NCBI GenBank assembly: GCA_944393305.1
Contig: CALXZS010000066.1
Coordinates: 1-7,270 of the forward strand
DNA from: an uncultured Clostridia bacterium
Lineage (GTDB): Bacteria > Bacillota > Clostridia > TANB77 > CAG-508
Length of the DNA stretch: 7,270 nt
Direction: 5' to 3'
Shown: in pieces, positions 1 through 6,065 of the stretch
Layout of the letters: each line of letters opens with the position of its first letter
Numbering within the stretch: position 1 is the first letter of the stretch
The notes under the pieces: model-generated
Told to the model about the DNA's origin: nothing
What the model saw: only the letters and a program-made list of their open reading frames with translations
The model's database searches: none
Made by a program: the position numbers and the translations under genes

Positions 1-10
1 TCTTCAATAA

Positions 11-48
11 AAGACCACTTTCTTCCATATGCAAAGAAAAATGGTCTT
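11..48 (-). terminator. Hairpin after the DUF3298 gene, probable terminator
   Basis: The arms AAGACCA (11-17) and TGGTCTT (42-48) are perfectly complementary. The stem continues inward through a T-rich/A-rich section with one small internal bulge. Read on the minus strand, it starts 5 nt after the stop codon at 54-56 and is followed by TTTTATTG, a short U-rich tail. It therefore fits a weak-to-moderate intrinsic terminator for the minus-strand gene. Confidence 0.55.
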
Positions 49-53
49 CTGTA

Positions 54-692
54 TTAACATTTTATTGTAAAAGTTAATATTCCACTCGAATATGGAGCTA
101 TATCATATTGTTGATAATATATGATTATATTTCCATCTTGTAAAAAATAATTATCTACATCAAATGTGGCTATTGTTAATTGGCAATAGTTTTCAAAATA
201 TATGTCATTGCCACTTGCTATGTCTTTTTCTATAAAATTGTTTATTTGAGTCACTATTTTAGACACATAATTTCTATCATTTTTAAAGAAGTTTTCTAAC
301 GGAATCATACATCCTGTTCTAAAGTCCCAAGTTTGAGAACTTCTTTTTGTATTTCCATGTGCCCCACCTCTATAAATATAATCATCTATATATAAACTCA
401 CAATAAATTCTGAATTATATGTTACTTCAAAACTTGAATATATTTCATATATCATTATAGGATAACCGTTTTTCTTATTATACTCATATAACTCTTTTGC
501 TTCTTCAAACAATTTTCCTTTGCTCAATTTTTCAAGCATTTTTGCCTTTTGATAATTGTACCTATTAAATTTTTCTATTTCTGAAATCCACTTTTCTTCA
601 ATAATTTGTGGATATTCTATTGTGTATTTTAAAATAATATTTCCGTCATATTTTAGTTCTTCTTTTAACGTTTTTTTCTTAATAACAAACAA
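54..692 (-). CDS. DUF3298 (RsiV C-terminal-like) domain protein
   Basis: This 212-residue protein matches the DUF3298 / DUF4163 pattern, whose fold is also found in the extracytoplasmic part of anti-sigma factor RsiV. The diagnostic segment is YRGGAHGN followed by the RTG turn (about residues 108-127). The family's C-terminal strand pair, IIIYYQQYDIAPYSSG (189-204), is also present. An N-terminal beta segment (15-35) and a charged helix (35-75) precede it. Unlike most family members there is no signal peptide or membrane segment, so as annotated it would be cytoplasmic, or it lacks an anchor. The start is a TTG codon (690-692), chosen because a perfect AGGAGG (701-706) lies 8 nt upstream and no nearby ATG fits better. 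The gene follows the superoxide dismutase gene by 41 bp and its ribosome binding site lies in the intervening hairpin. The biochemical role is unknown. Confidence 0.8.
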   Translation of the reverse strand: MFVIKKKTLKEELKYDGNIILKYTIEYPQIIEEKWISEIEKFNRYNYQKAKMLEKLSKGKLFEEAKELYEYNKKNGYPIMIYEIYSSFEVTYNSEFIVSLYIDDYIYRGGAHGNTKRSSQTWDFRTGCMIPLENFFKNDRNYVSKIVTQINNFIEKDIASGNDIYFENYCQLTIATFDVDNYFLQDGNIIIYYQQYDIAPYSSGILTFTIKC

Positions 693-700
693 TTTGAAAA

Positions 701-724
701 CCTCCTACCAATTTATTTAGGAGG
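701..724 (-). terminator. sodC/DUF3298 intergenic hairpin that contains the next gene's SD
   Basis: The arms CCTCCTA (701-707) and TAGGAGG (718-724) form a perfect 7-bp stem around a 10-nt loop. On the minus strand the hairpin lies 9 nt after the superoxide dismutase stop and is followed by TTTTC, so it could be a weak terminator. Its 3' arm is the AGGAGG Shine-Dalgarno of the TTG-started gene downstream. Read on the plus strand, the hairpin is followed by T7 (726-732) and would be a better terminator there, although no plus-strand gene lies upstream. Confidence 0.5.
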
Positions 725-733
725 CTTTTTTTA

Positions 734-1183
734 TTATCTTTTAATAATTCCACAAGCTATTTTTTCACCTGAATTTCCTGATGGTTGACTTGTAAAATCA
801 TCTGGCATACTATGAATTACAATCGTTTTCCCTATAATTTCCTTTAAGGAAAATCTATCTGTTAAAACATTCATATATGCATATCCTTTATTTTCAAACA
901 ATGGAGGTAAATCTCCTGCATGATGAGGATGATTGCAATTATTTGGATTGTAATGAGATTTTGTATCTGCAAACTCATCTTTTTCATTTCCACTACAAGA
1001 TGACCCCTCATGGATATGAAATCCAAATATTTTTTTATTGCATTTCCCAATTGTAGTAGGCAAATTATATATTTTTGCTGTTATTAACACACCTTTGGAT
1101 GTTTGCCTAAAGTTAACAATTCCTTTTATTCTGGGATATTTCTTACCTCCTTTTACTTCTGCCTTTGCTATATCAAGTAACAT
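734..1183 (-). CDS. sodC: Cu/Zn superoxide dismutase, cytoplasmic form
   Basis: The protein (149 residues) dismutates superoxide to oxygen and hydrogen peroxide. All ligands of the Cu/Zn-SOD fold can be seen: copper ligands His56 and His58 (GFHIHEG), bridging His77 (SHYNP) and His124 (VIHSMPDDF); zinc ligands His85, His88 and Asp91 (HHAGDLPP). The His77-His85 and His88-Asp91 spacings match those of classical enzymes, while the loop between His85 and His88 is shorter by about six residues. Cys63 and Cys144 (KIACG) are placed to form the conserved disulfide. The electrostatic-guidance arginine is replaced by Lys141. No signal peptide precedes the domain, unlike periplasmic SodC of Gram-negative bacteria, so the enzyme probably stays inside the cell. 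The ATG is supported by AAAGGAGG 5 nt upstream. A possible promoter (TTCCCA, 17 nt, TATAAA, 1218-1246) is weak. Confidence 0.93.
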   Translation of the reverse strand: MLLDIAKAEVKGGKKYPRIKGIVNFRQTSKGVLITAKIYNLPTTIGKCNKKIFGFHIHEGSSCSGNEKDEFADTKSHYNPNNCNHPHHAGDLPPLFENKGYAYMNVLTDRFSLKEIIGKTIVIHSMPDDFTSQPSGNSGEKIACGIIKR

Positions 1184-1245
1184 AAAAACCTCCTTTTATA
1201 TTATATGTAATAAATGGTTTATAGTTACTTATTTTATGCGTGGGA

Positions 1246-1277
1246 ATAGCCCTGCTAGAAAACTCTAACAGGGCTAT
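1246..1277 (-). terminator. Strong hairpin after the MBL gene, U-run missing
   Basis: The 14-nt arms at 1246-1259 and 1264-1277 (ATAGCCCTG core) pair throughout with one G-U/mismatch position and a 4-nt loop. On the minus strand the hairpin begins 3 nt after the stop of the MBL-fold gene, where a terminator is expected. It is followed by TCCCACGC, however, not by a U-run, so it may act by another mechanism, stabilise the mRNA 3' end, or mark the boundary of an acquired segment. Confidence 0.55.
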
Positions 1278-1280
1278 GGC

Positions 1281-2703
1281 TTAAAGGATAGGGAACTTAG
1301 AAGGAAGTGTTTTAATCAACTCATAAGGACCCATTATAAAGTAGTTTCTTCTGTCAAAGATGCATACATTTTTGGTATGCACATTATCCAGAATCCTACT
1401 TGCAAACATTTCCTTGCTTTCATTTTCTCCATGAGTCACAAGGACGCATTGCAATCTTTTAAATTTTTTCAAGAATTCCATTTCTACGTCCGCTTTGCTA
1501 TGTGCAGAAAATTCCGCAGTATACTTCACTTCTGCTTTTTTGCGGACAACCATACCAGCAATTTCGACTTTTTCATTTTGACCTGCTTGTTTTAATTTAC
1601 CACCCAAACTTGTAGGAGTGGTATAGCAAGTAAAATGAATCAAGGCATTGGGTCTTTCAACAAAAGCCGGAATGTACATTCTGGATGGACCATAGGAACC
1701 CATACCGGAAGTTGACAGGATAATTTTGCAACCATTGTCCTCTATCAATGCCTGCCGGATAGTCTTATCTACCCAAGTCAAGTTCTGCGGTAAGAAATCA
1801 CGCATACTTTCCTTGATGTGAAGACTACCATTTGTGAAAAGTTTGGTATTCTTCATACCTAATTTTCCATCATAGAAAATAGATACATCAGTACTAAGAA
1901 ACCTATCTTTTTGCAGGTTTCTGATAAAGTACAATGCTTCTTGCGTACGCCCCACCGCCAAGACCGGTATATGAATTATTTTTCCATCTCTTGCAGCTCG
2001 GCAAATGTTTTCGCCAAAGCAAGTAGTAACCTCACTAGAGACCATACAGCCATATGTTGCCTCTGCAATGACTGTCAGCCTCAATTCTTTTACCCAATCC
2101 GGCAATTCTTCCGAATCCAAGAAGACATTTTTGTTATTATAATCACCCATGAAAAGGAGATTAATGTCTTCGTATCCCGGATAGGAAATTATCACCAAAA
2201 TCATTGTTGCACCGACCAAATGTGCATTCTTGAAAAAGAACACTTTGGTATATGGGGACGTATAAATGGGTACGTTCATTGGACAATCACAAACGTGAGA
2301 AATTGTAGTTTCTACGTCAGTATCTGTGTAGAACTTAGGTCTACGATTTCTTTTGGCATTTTCCCCCAATACTTTGCAAGTGTCTTCCAAAGCATATGGA
2401 AGCAAAACCTTAGTGTCTTCACTCGTATATATTTTGCCTCGATATCCTTTTTTGACCAATAGCGGAAGCATGCCAATGTGATCTATGTGACTATGAGTTA
2501 TGAGCACGAAGCTCAGATCCTCAGAGTCAAACGTAAACGGTAAATAATTGTACTTATCATCCTCCCCTAAAAATTGACCGCAATCGACTAAAAATTTGAT
2601 TCTTTCTCCATTTGGAAGTCTTACAACCGCCAAATGCTTGGATCCAGTAACTGAATTTATTTCAGTACTTAGATCCGCAAAAAAACCGTTCCTTAGACGC
2701 CAT
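1281..2703 (-). CDS. Beta-CASP metallo-beta-lactamase-fold RNase-like protein, frameshifted near its start
   Basis: The protein resembles the CPSF73/Ysh1-like beta-CASP nucleases, bacterial RNA-processing or RNA-decay enzymes. From a TTG at 2631-2633 the frame gives 450 residues: LVDCG (15-19), zinc motif HSHIDH (47-52), His138 (AHLVGA), Asp164 (FMGDYN), beta-CASP Glu191 (AEATYG), AVGRTQE (226-232), SGMGSYGPSR (309-318), motif B His378 (FSAHS) and motif C His401 (VTHGE). A histidine at motif C is the RNA-type signature. The TTG frame lacks the first strand and the VTGS turn of the family, but both are encoded just upstream in the same frame (INSVTGSKHL). No start codon exists there. A good ATG (2701-2703) with GGAGG 6 nt upstream lies in another frame, and removing one T from the T7 tract at 2679-2685 joins them into MASKERFFADLSTEINSVTG. 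As written, the ATG frame stops after 13 codons. The gene is much less AT-rich than its neighbours, suggesting acquisition. RNA exonuclease versus endonuclease activity cannot be decided. Confidence 0.85.
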
Positions 2704-2709
2704 ATAATT

Positions 2710-2714
2710 CCTCC
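2710..2714 (-). promoter_or_regulatory. Ribosome binding site that marks the true MBL start
   Basis: GGAGG on the minus strand (within GAGGGAGGAATT) is 6 nt from the ATG at 2701-2703. It is the only strong Shine-Dalgarno near the 5' end of the MBL-fold gene. The TTG at 2631-2633 has none. This spacing is the main reason to place the start at 2703 and to infer a one-base frameshift. Confidence 0.75.
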
Positions 2715-2755
2715 CTCAAATAAAAAAATATTTGTGTTTTACGGCTTGCACTTAC

Positions 2756-2784
2756 ATTATATTGCTTTATTGGCAATAATACAA
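2756..2784 (-). promoter_or_regulatory. Probable sigma-A promoter of the MBL gene
   Basis: A perfect TATAAT -10 box (2756-2761) lies 17 nt from a weak -35, TTGTAT (2779-2784). A start near 2749 would give a leader of about 45 nt. The spacer holds a small dyad, ATTGC (2761-2765) with GCAAT (2773-2777), which might be an operator, but nothing confirms it. Confidence 0.5.
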
Positions 2785-2795
2785 GCTTTTTTTGC

Positions 2796-2811
2796 AATTT
2801 ATATAAACTTT
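2796..2811. repeat. 16-bp direct repeat, copy 1
   Basis: AATTTATATAAACTTT occurs here and again, identically, at 2997-3012, on either side of the palindromic element. If the element is removed the two copies lie 21 bp apart, so they look like a short tandem duplication that existed before the insertion. AT-rich composition makes a chance origin less unlikely than for ordinary sequence. Confidence 0.7.
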
Positions 2812-2815
2812 TTTA

Positions 2816-2823
2816 TAATTTAT
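2816..2823. repeat. Target-site duplication, left copy
   Basis: TAATTTAT abuts the left terminal inverted repeat (starting GTTACA at 2824) and is repeated exactly at 2996-3003, immediately beyond the right end. An 8-bp duplication flush with both ends is what a DDE transposase insertion leaves. The sequence is AT-only, which lowers its weight somewhat. Confidence 0.65.
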
Positions 2824-2995
2824 GTTACAGTTCAGTGAATTCATTATAAAAACACCAATATACATTCTAAAACATTTCAGTGAACGAAGCTCAAAGAGCG
2901 AAGTGTAACGTGCAAGCTGGAGCCAGAGGCGACCCGCGCCGTGAAATGTGGAAGAATGTATATTGGTGTTTTAGTATATATTACTGAATTGTAAC
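2824..2995. mobile_element. 172-bp palindromic element, MITE-like or structured RNA element
   Basis: The ends are inverted repeats: GTTACAGTTCAGT (2824-2836) and ACTGAATTGTAAC (2983-2995), 12 of 13 matching. After an unpaired AT-rich 12/10-nt section, perfect 20-bp arms follow (2849-2868 with 2953-2972), then an 8-bp pair (ACATTTCA 2872-2879 with TGAAATGT 2942-2949). The core (2880-2941) is GC-rich, unlike the flanks, and holds small hairpins: GCTC-AAA-GAGC (2889-2899), CTGG-AG-CCAG and GGCG-ACCCG-CGCC. Perfect 8-bp direct repeats flank it. There is no coding capacity, so movement would need a transposase in trans. The right end supplies the last four codons and stop of the amidohydrolase gene. 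On that gene's strand the left 20-bp arm ends in GTGTTTTTATAAT, so the element can also act as its terminator. I do not recognise the family. A structured RNA or oversized terminator are the alternatives. Confidence 0.7.
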
Positions 2996-4564
2996 TAATT
3001 TATATAAACTTTCCCCATTTTTTATTGTTTCAAGTATTTTTATATTTTTAATTTCATCCATTTCTACTTTAAGGGGGTCTTTATCTAATACCACTAAATC
3101 AGCTATTTTTCCTTCTTTTATACTTCCTTTTGTATCTTCTTCAAAATATTGATATGCTGAATTTATAGTAATTCCTTTTATAGCATCTAATACAGTTACA
3201 CATTCATTTTTTCCTAATATTTCGCCTTTTTTAGTTTGCCTTTTAACAGCACACCAAATGGTTTCTAGCATATTTGGTTTTATTATAGGGGAATCTTGAT
3301 GTAATGTATAAATCATATCATTATTTATTGCTGTTTTTACAGGGCTTATTTTTGAAGCTCTATCAAATCCAAAATTTTTTATATGAGTATCTCCAAAATA
3401 ATATACATGACCAACAAAAAAAGATGGAATTAATTTTAGTTTTTTTGCCTCTTTTAGTTCTTCATCAGTTATTAGTTGAGCATGAATAATGACTGGTCTT
3501 ATTTTTTCAACATTACCTACTTCTTTGCATGAATCAATAAATTCTTGTGAAGCAGAATCTCCATTACAATGTGCTAAAATTTGAATTTCATTTTCTTTAG
3601 CGTATTTAATATTTTCAATAACTTTTTCATGGTTCATACTAGGATAACCTTTATATTCTTTTTCTCCTTTATATGGATTTTTCATCCATGCTGTTTTTCC
3701 TTGTGGTGAACCATCTAATATCATTTTTATTCCATTTATTTTAAAATTTCTATTATATTTTTTATACGATTTTGGAAATTCATTTTTAAATTCTTGTATA
3801 CTCTCTAAATCTGGATAACCAACTAAATCAATCTTTAAAATATTTGCGTTTAATAAAGCTTTATATAAATTAAGTAGTTCATGTGACATATATCCTTCTT
3901 GAACTGTTGTAATTCCATAAGACAAATATTCGTTTTGGGCTTTAACATATGCTTCAAGTAACTTATCTATACTTGGCATTGGTACCATTTTTAAATATTT
4001 AACAAAAGCTGTTTCTTCCATATACCCTGTAAGTTCTCCATCTACCTTTTCTATTGCACCGCCTTCTGGAGTTTCCACATCATTTTTTATATTTAGCATT
4101 TCTAATGCTTTTGTATTGAAAACACCTACATGTCCAGATTGATGTTGAATTACTATTGGATTTTCCTGAGTAAATGAATCTAAGTATTCTCTTTTTGGAT
4201 GAATTTGTTCTTCTAAATTATTATGATCATATCCACTAGCTATTAGCCATTCTCCTTCTTTTACATCATTTTTTCTTATATAATTATTTACTTTTTCTTT
4301 TATATCTTTGAAATTTTTGCAATCACTTAAAGATATTTGCATATATGAATTAGCTACTGCTGAAAAATGACTATGAGAATCTATAAAGCTTGGCAATATG
4401 GTTTTTCCGCACATATCTATTATTTCAGTATTATCATCTTTTAAATTAAGTATTTTTTCATTTGTTCCTACTTCTTTTATTATACCTTCATCTATTAATA
4501 TTGCTTCCTTATATAATTCTTTTTCCATTGTAATAATATTAGCATTATATAATATTTTTTTCAT
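2981..4564 (-). CDS. YtcJ-like amidohydrolase (amidohydrolase family 3)
   Basis: This 527-residue protein belongs to the metal-dependent amidohydrolase superfamily, in the YtcJ/NfdA-like group that hydrolyses amide or N-formyl bonds. The substrate cannot be predicted. An N-terminal beta-sandwich strand (MKKILYNANIITME) leads into the TIM barrel. Metal and catalytic candidates are His64 and His66 (DSHSH), His332 (LAHCNGD), His361 (IIHAQ) and Asp424 (LHQDSPI). The C-terminal beta segment is typical (GSIKEGKIADLVVLDKDP, 480-497). No signal peptide is present, so it is cytoplasmic. The ATG has AAGGAGG 6 nt upstream, and the gene starts 22 bp after the YfcE-type gene, so they are co-transcribed. 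The last residues (VTIQ, 524-527) and the stop are encoded by the right end of the palindromic element. Without the insertion the protein would end after Leu523, where family members usually end. Confidence 0.88.
   Translation of the reverse strand: MKKILYNANIITMEKELYKEAILIDEGIIKEVGTNEKILNLKDDNTEIIDMCGKTILPSFIDSHSHFSAVANSYMQISLSDCKNFKDIKEKVNNYIRKNDVKEGEWLIASGYDHNNLEEQIHPKREYLDSFTQENPIVIQHQSGHVGVFNTKALEMLNIKNDVETPEGGAIEKVDGELTGYMEETAFVKYLKMVPMPSIDKLLEAYVKAQNEYLSYGITTVQEGYMSHELLNLYKALLNANILKIDLVGYPDLESIQEFKNEFPKSYKKYNRNFKINGIKMILDGSPQGKTAWMKNPYKGEKEYKGYPSMNHEKVIENIKYAKENEIQILAHCNGDSASQEFIDSCKEVGNVEKIRPVIIHAQLITDEELKEAKKLKLIPSFFVGHVYYFGDTHIKNFGFDRASKISPVKTAINNDMIYTLHQDSPIIKPNMLETIWCAVKRQTKKGEILGKNECVTVLDAIKGITINSAYQYFEEDTKGSIKEGKIADLVVLDKDPLKVEMDEIKNIKILETIKNGESLYKLVTIQ
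2996..3003. repeat. Target-site duplication, right copy
   Basis: TAATTTAT is an exact copy of 2816-2823, directly outside the right terminal inverted repeat and inside the amidohydrolase coding sequence (codons for Tyr521 to Leu523). Confidence 0.65.
2997..3012. repeat. 16-bp direct repeat, copy 2
   Basis: AATTTATATAAACTTT is identical to 2796-2811. This copy codes for part of the amidohydrolase C-terminus; the other lies beyond the palindromic element. Confidence 0.7.
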
Positions 4565-4586
4565 AGGTTTCCTCCTTATGAATATA

Positions 4587-5126
4587 TTACCCTAATATTC
4601 TTTTTTCTATAACATTTCCTTCTACATCTTTTAACATTATTTCATTATTATTCCACAAAATATAACTGTGTGATGTATTTTCTTTTGGAAGTGATATTGA
4701 ACCTGGATTTAAGAATAACATTCCATCTTGTTTTTTTATAAAACCTGTATGAAAATGACCATATACCAATATATCTATATTCTTTTTTGGTAAATTGCTC
4801 ATGTTATATTTATGACCATGTGTAAACATTACAACATTATTTTCTATTACCATTTCTATTTCTTCCTGCATTGGAAATTCTGAAATCATTTCATCCACTT
4901 CTGCATCACAATTTCCTTTAACACATAAAATAATGTCCTTGAATGAATTTAATACTTCTGACACATGCATTGGATTGTATTCTTTTGGTAGCATATTTCT
5001 AGGTCCATGATAATATAAATCACCTAGTAGAATTAATTTATCTGGCTTTTCTGTTTCTACTATATTTTTTATTTTATTTGCGTAATAACCAGACCCGTGT
5101 ATATCTGAAAAAATTAATAATTTCAT
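4587..5126 (-). CDS. yfcE: YfcE/MJ0936-family metallophosphodiesterase
   Basis: This 179-residue calcineurin-like phosphoesterase is close in length to E. coli YfcE (184 aa), a manganese-dependent phosphodiesterase active on artificial substrates whose physiological substrate is unsettled. The dimetal motifs are complete and in order: SDIHG (Asp8, His10), LGDLYYHGPR (Asp36), KGNCD (Asn72), THGH (His103), YGHFH (His124, His126), then NPGSISLPK (140-148). There is no signal or membrane segment. AGGAGG-type SD (5132-5136) lies 5 nt before the ATG. It is the first gene of a two-gene unit with the amidohydrolase. Upstream lies the terminator-like hairpin after the dUTPase gene; I found no convincing promoter in the 130-bp gap, so read-through from the dUTPase promoter is possible. 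Confidence 0.9.
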   Translation of the reverse strand: MKLLIFSDIHGSGYYANKIKNIVETEKPDKLILLGDLYYHGPRNMLPKEYNPMHVSEVLNSFKDIILCVKGNCDAEVDEMISEFPMQEEIEMVIENNVVMFTHGHKYNMSNLPKKNIDILVYGHFHTGFIKKQDGMLFLNPGSISLPKENTSHSYILWNNNEIMLKDVEGNVIEKRILG

Positions 5127-5213
5127 TTTTACCTCCTATTTTTTAAGTTTACACTAAAATTTGCTAAGCAATTTTTTTGTCCACTAATATATTTCTCATC
5201 TTCAATAAATATA

Positions 5214-5253
5214 GCGGACTGAATTATATTATATAATTAGTATTTCAGCCCGC
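5214..5253 (-). terminator. Hairpin after the dUTPase gene, probable terminator
   Basis: The arms GCGGACTGAA (5214-5223) and TTCAGCCCGC (5244-5253) pair at 9 or 10 of 10 positions, allowing one G-U. The loop contains a second AT palindrome. On the minus strand it lies 7 nt after the dUTPase stop and is followed by TATATTTATT, so it is a plausible intrinsic terminator with an imperfect U-tract. Confidence 0.6.
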
Positions 5254-5260
5254 CCTTATT

Positions 5261-5722
5261 TTATTTAGATGTAGAACCAAATCCTCCTGTTCTTTCGCCT
5301 TCTGTTTCATCATTATCTGCTAAAAAGTATTTTTGGAAAATTCCTTGTCCTATTCTTTCTCCTTTTTTTAATTCTATATCTTCATCTTTGAAATTCCAAA
5401 CTGCAAACATGATATGACCATCATTATCTTCATTTCCATAATAGTCTTTATCTATAATTCCTACACTGTTTGCTAATACTAGCCCTTTCTTCTTAGGGTT
5501 TGAACTTCTATTATATAAGCATAACATTTCATCATCTTGCATATATGCTTTTATACCTGTTTTTAATAGTGTTGGCTTCACTCCTGGTTTGAAGCTTGGA
5601 ACTACTGTATCTTCTGCTAATTCAAAGTCATAACCAGCTGCAAATTTTGTTGATCTTTGTGGAAGGTTAATTCCTTTATCTTCCCATCCTTTTGCTATTT
5701 CAAATCCTCTTAGTTTACTCAT
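5261..5722 (-). CDS. dut: dUTP diphosphatase, trimeric type
   Basis: The enzyme hydrolyses dUTP to dUMP and pyrophosphate, keeping uracil out of DNA and feeding thymidylate synthesis. All five family motifs are present in 153 residues: I AAGYDF (28-33), II NRSSNPKKKG (71-80), III NSVGIIDKDYYGN (85-97) with catalytic Asp91 and base-contacting Tyr94, IV GERIGQGIF (121-129), and the mobile glycine-rich V RTGGFGST (144-151). The protein is therefore complete, including the C-terminal arm that closes over the neighbouring subunit's active site. The motif III insertion NEDNDG and the extended region around 40-52 resemble the longer variants seen in Firmicutes and their phages. The SD is weak (AAAGGA, about 10 nt before ATG), but the promoter is close to consensus. 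The gene is divergent from the FeoA-domain gene, 97 bp away. Confidence 0.93.
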   Translation of the reverse strand: MSKLRGFEIAKGWEDKGINLPQRSTKFAAGYDFELAEDTVVPSFKPGVKPTLLKTGIKAYMQDDEMLCLYNRSSNPKKKGLVLANSVGIIDKDYYGNEDNDGHIMFAVWNFKDEDIELKKGERIGQGIFQKYFLADNDETEGERTGGFGSTSK

Positions 5723-5757
5723 ATTTTTATGTCCTTTCTTATTTTTATTATGCTACA

Positions 5758-5786
5758 ATTTTAAAACATAATAACCCATATGTCAA
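5758..5786 (-). promoter_or_regulatory. Sigma-A promoter of dut
   Basis: On the minus strand TTGACA (5781-5786) is separated by exactly 17 nt from TAAAAT (5758-5763). This is near-consensus and lies 36 nt from the dut ATG, giving a leader of about 29 nt. It falls in the divergent gap shared with the FeoA-domain gene. Confidence 0.82.
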
Positions 5787-5819
5787 TTACTGCATAGTAT
5801 AAATTATAGAGGTATTATT

Positions 5820-6065
5820 ATGTGTAGTATAAATTTAAATGATTTAAATATTAATCAAAAAGGTATTGTGAAATGTATAAATTGTACTGAAAAAATAAAA
5901 AGAAGGCTGTATGATTTAGGTCTTCTTGAAAATACACCTATTACTTATATATTTTCAAGCCCTTTAGGAGACCCTAAAGCATATGAATTTAGAGGAAATA
6001 TAATTGCTATTAGAAATGATGATGCTGAAAAAATAAGTATTGAAACTTCAAATAAAGAGGGATGA
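5820..6065 (+). CDS. FeoA-domain small protein
   Basis: At 81 residues this is a single FeoA (SH3-like) domain: KGIVKCINCTEKIKRRLYDLGL (14-35, with the conserved RRLYDLGL), a beta strand, SPLGDPKAYEFRG (47-59) and the closing IIAIRNDDAEKISI. FeoA proteins associate with FeoB, the ferrous iron transporter, but no feoB is adjacent, so this may be an orphan or a stand-alone regulator of metal uptake; the role is inferred from the domain only. It is the only plus-strand gene. The ATG is preceded by AGAGG 7 nt upstream. I found no clear plus-strand promoter; TATAAA at 5798-5803 is too close to the SD for a normal leader. The stop codon lies in the loop of the downstream terminator. Confidence 0.88.
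   Translation: MCSINLNDLNINQKGIVKCINCTEKIKRRLYDLGLLENTPITYIFSSPLGDPKAYEFRGNIIAIRNDDAEKISIETSNKEG

Noticed and set aside
1200..1205. TATAAT as -10 box of the superoxide dismutase gene
   Set aside because: Transcription would then begin inside the Shine-Dalgarno sequence. The weaker TATAAA at 1218-1223 is better placed.
1038..1268. Other plus-strand open frames (1038-1268, 1377-1595, 2596-2838, 3304-3489, 4398-4595, 6604-6915, 6974-7162)
   Set aside because: Each overlaps a well-supported minus-strand gene or its leader, lacks a ribosome binding site and has no recognisable domain.
1911..2462. Plus-strand open frame of 183 codons
   Set aside because: It lies wholly antisense to the MBL-fold gene, has cysteine/phenylalanine-rich composition without a family pattern and no SD, so it is a shadow of the coding strand.
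2880..2941. CRISPR repeat or known riboswitch in the GC-rich core
   Set aside because: There is no repeat-spacer periodicity, and I could not match the helices to a riboswitch class I know. The inverted repeats and direct flanks fit an inserted element better.
5156..5176. Small hairpin with T7 in the leader of the YfcE-type gene (TTGC-TAA-GCAA)
   Set aside because: The strong stem is only 4 bp with a 3-nt loop, extended by A/T pairs past a mismatch. The T-run faces the plus strand, where there is no gene to terminate. Not convincing as an attenuator.
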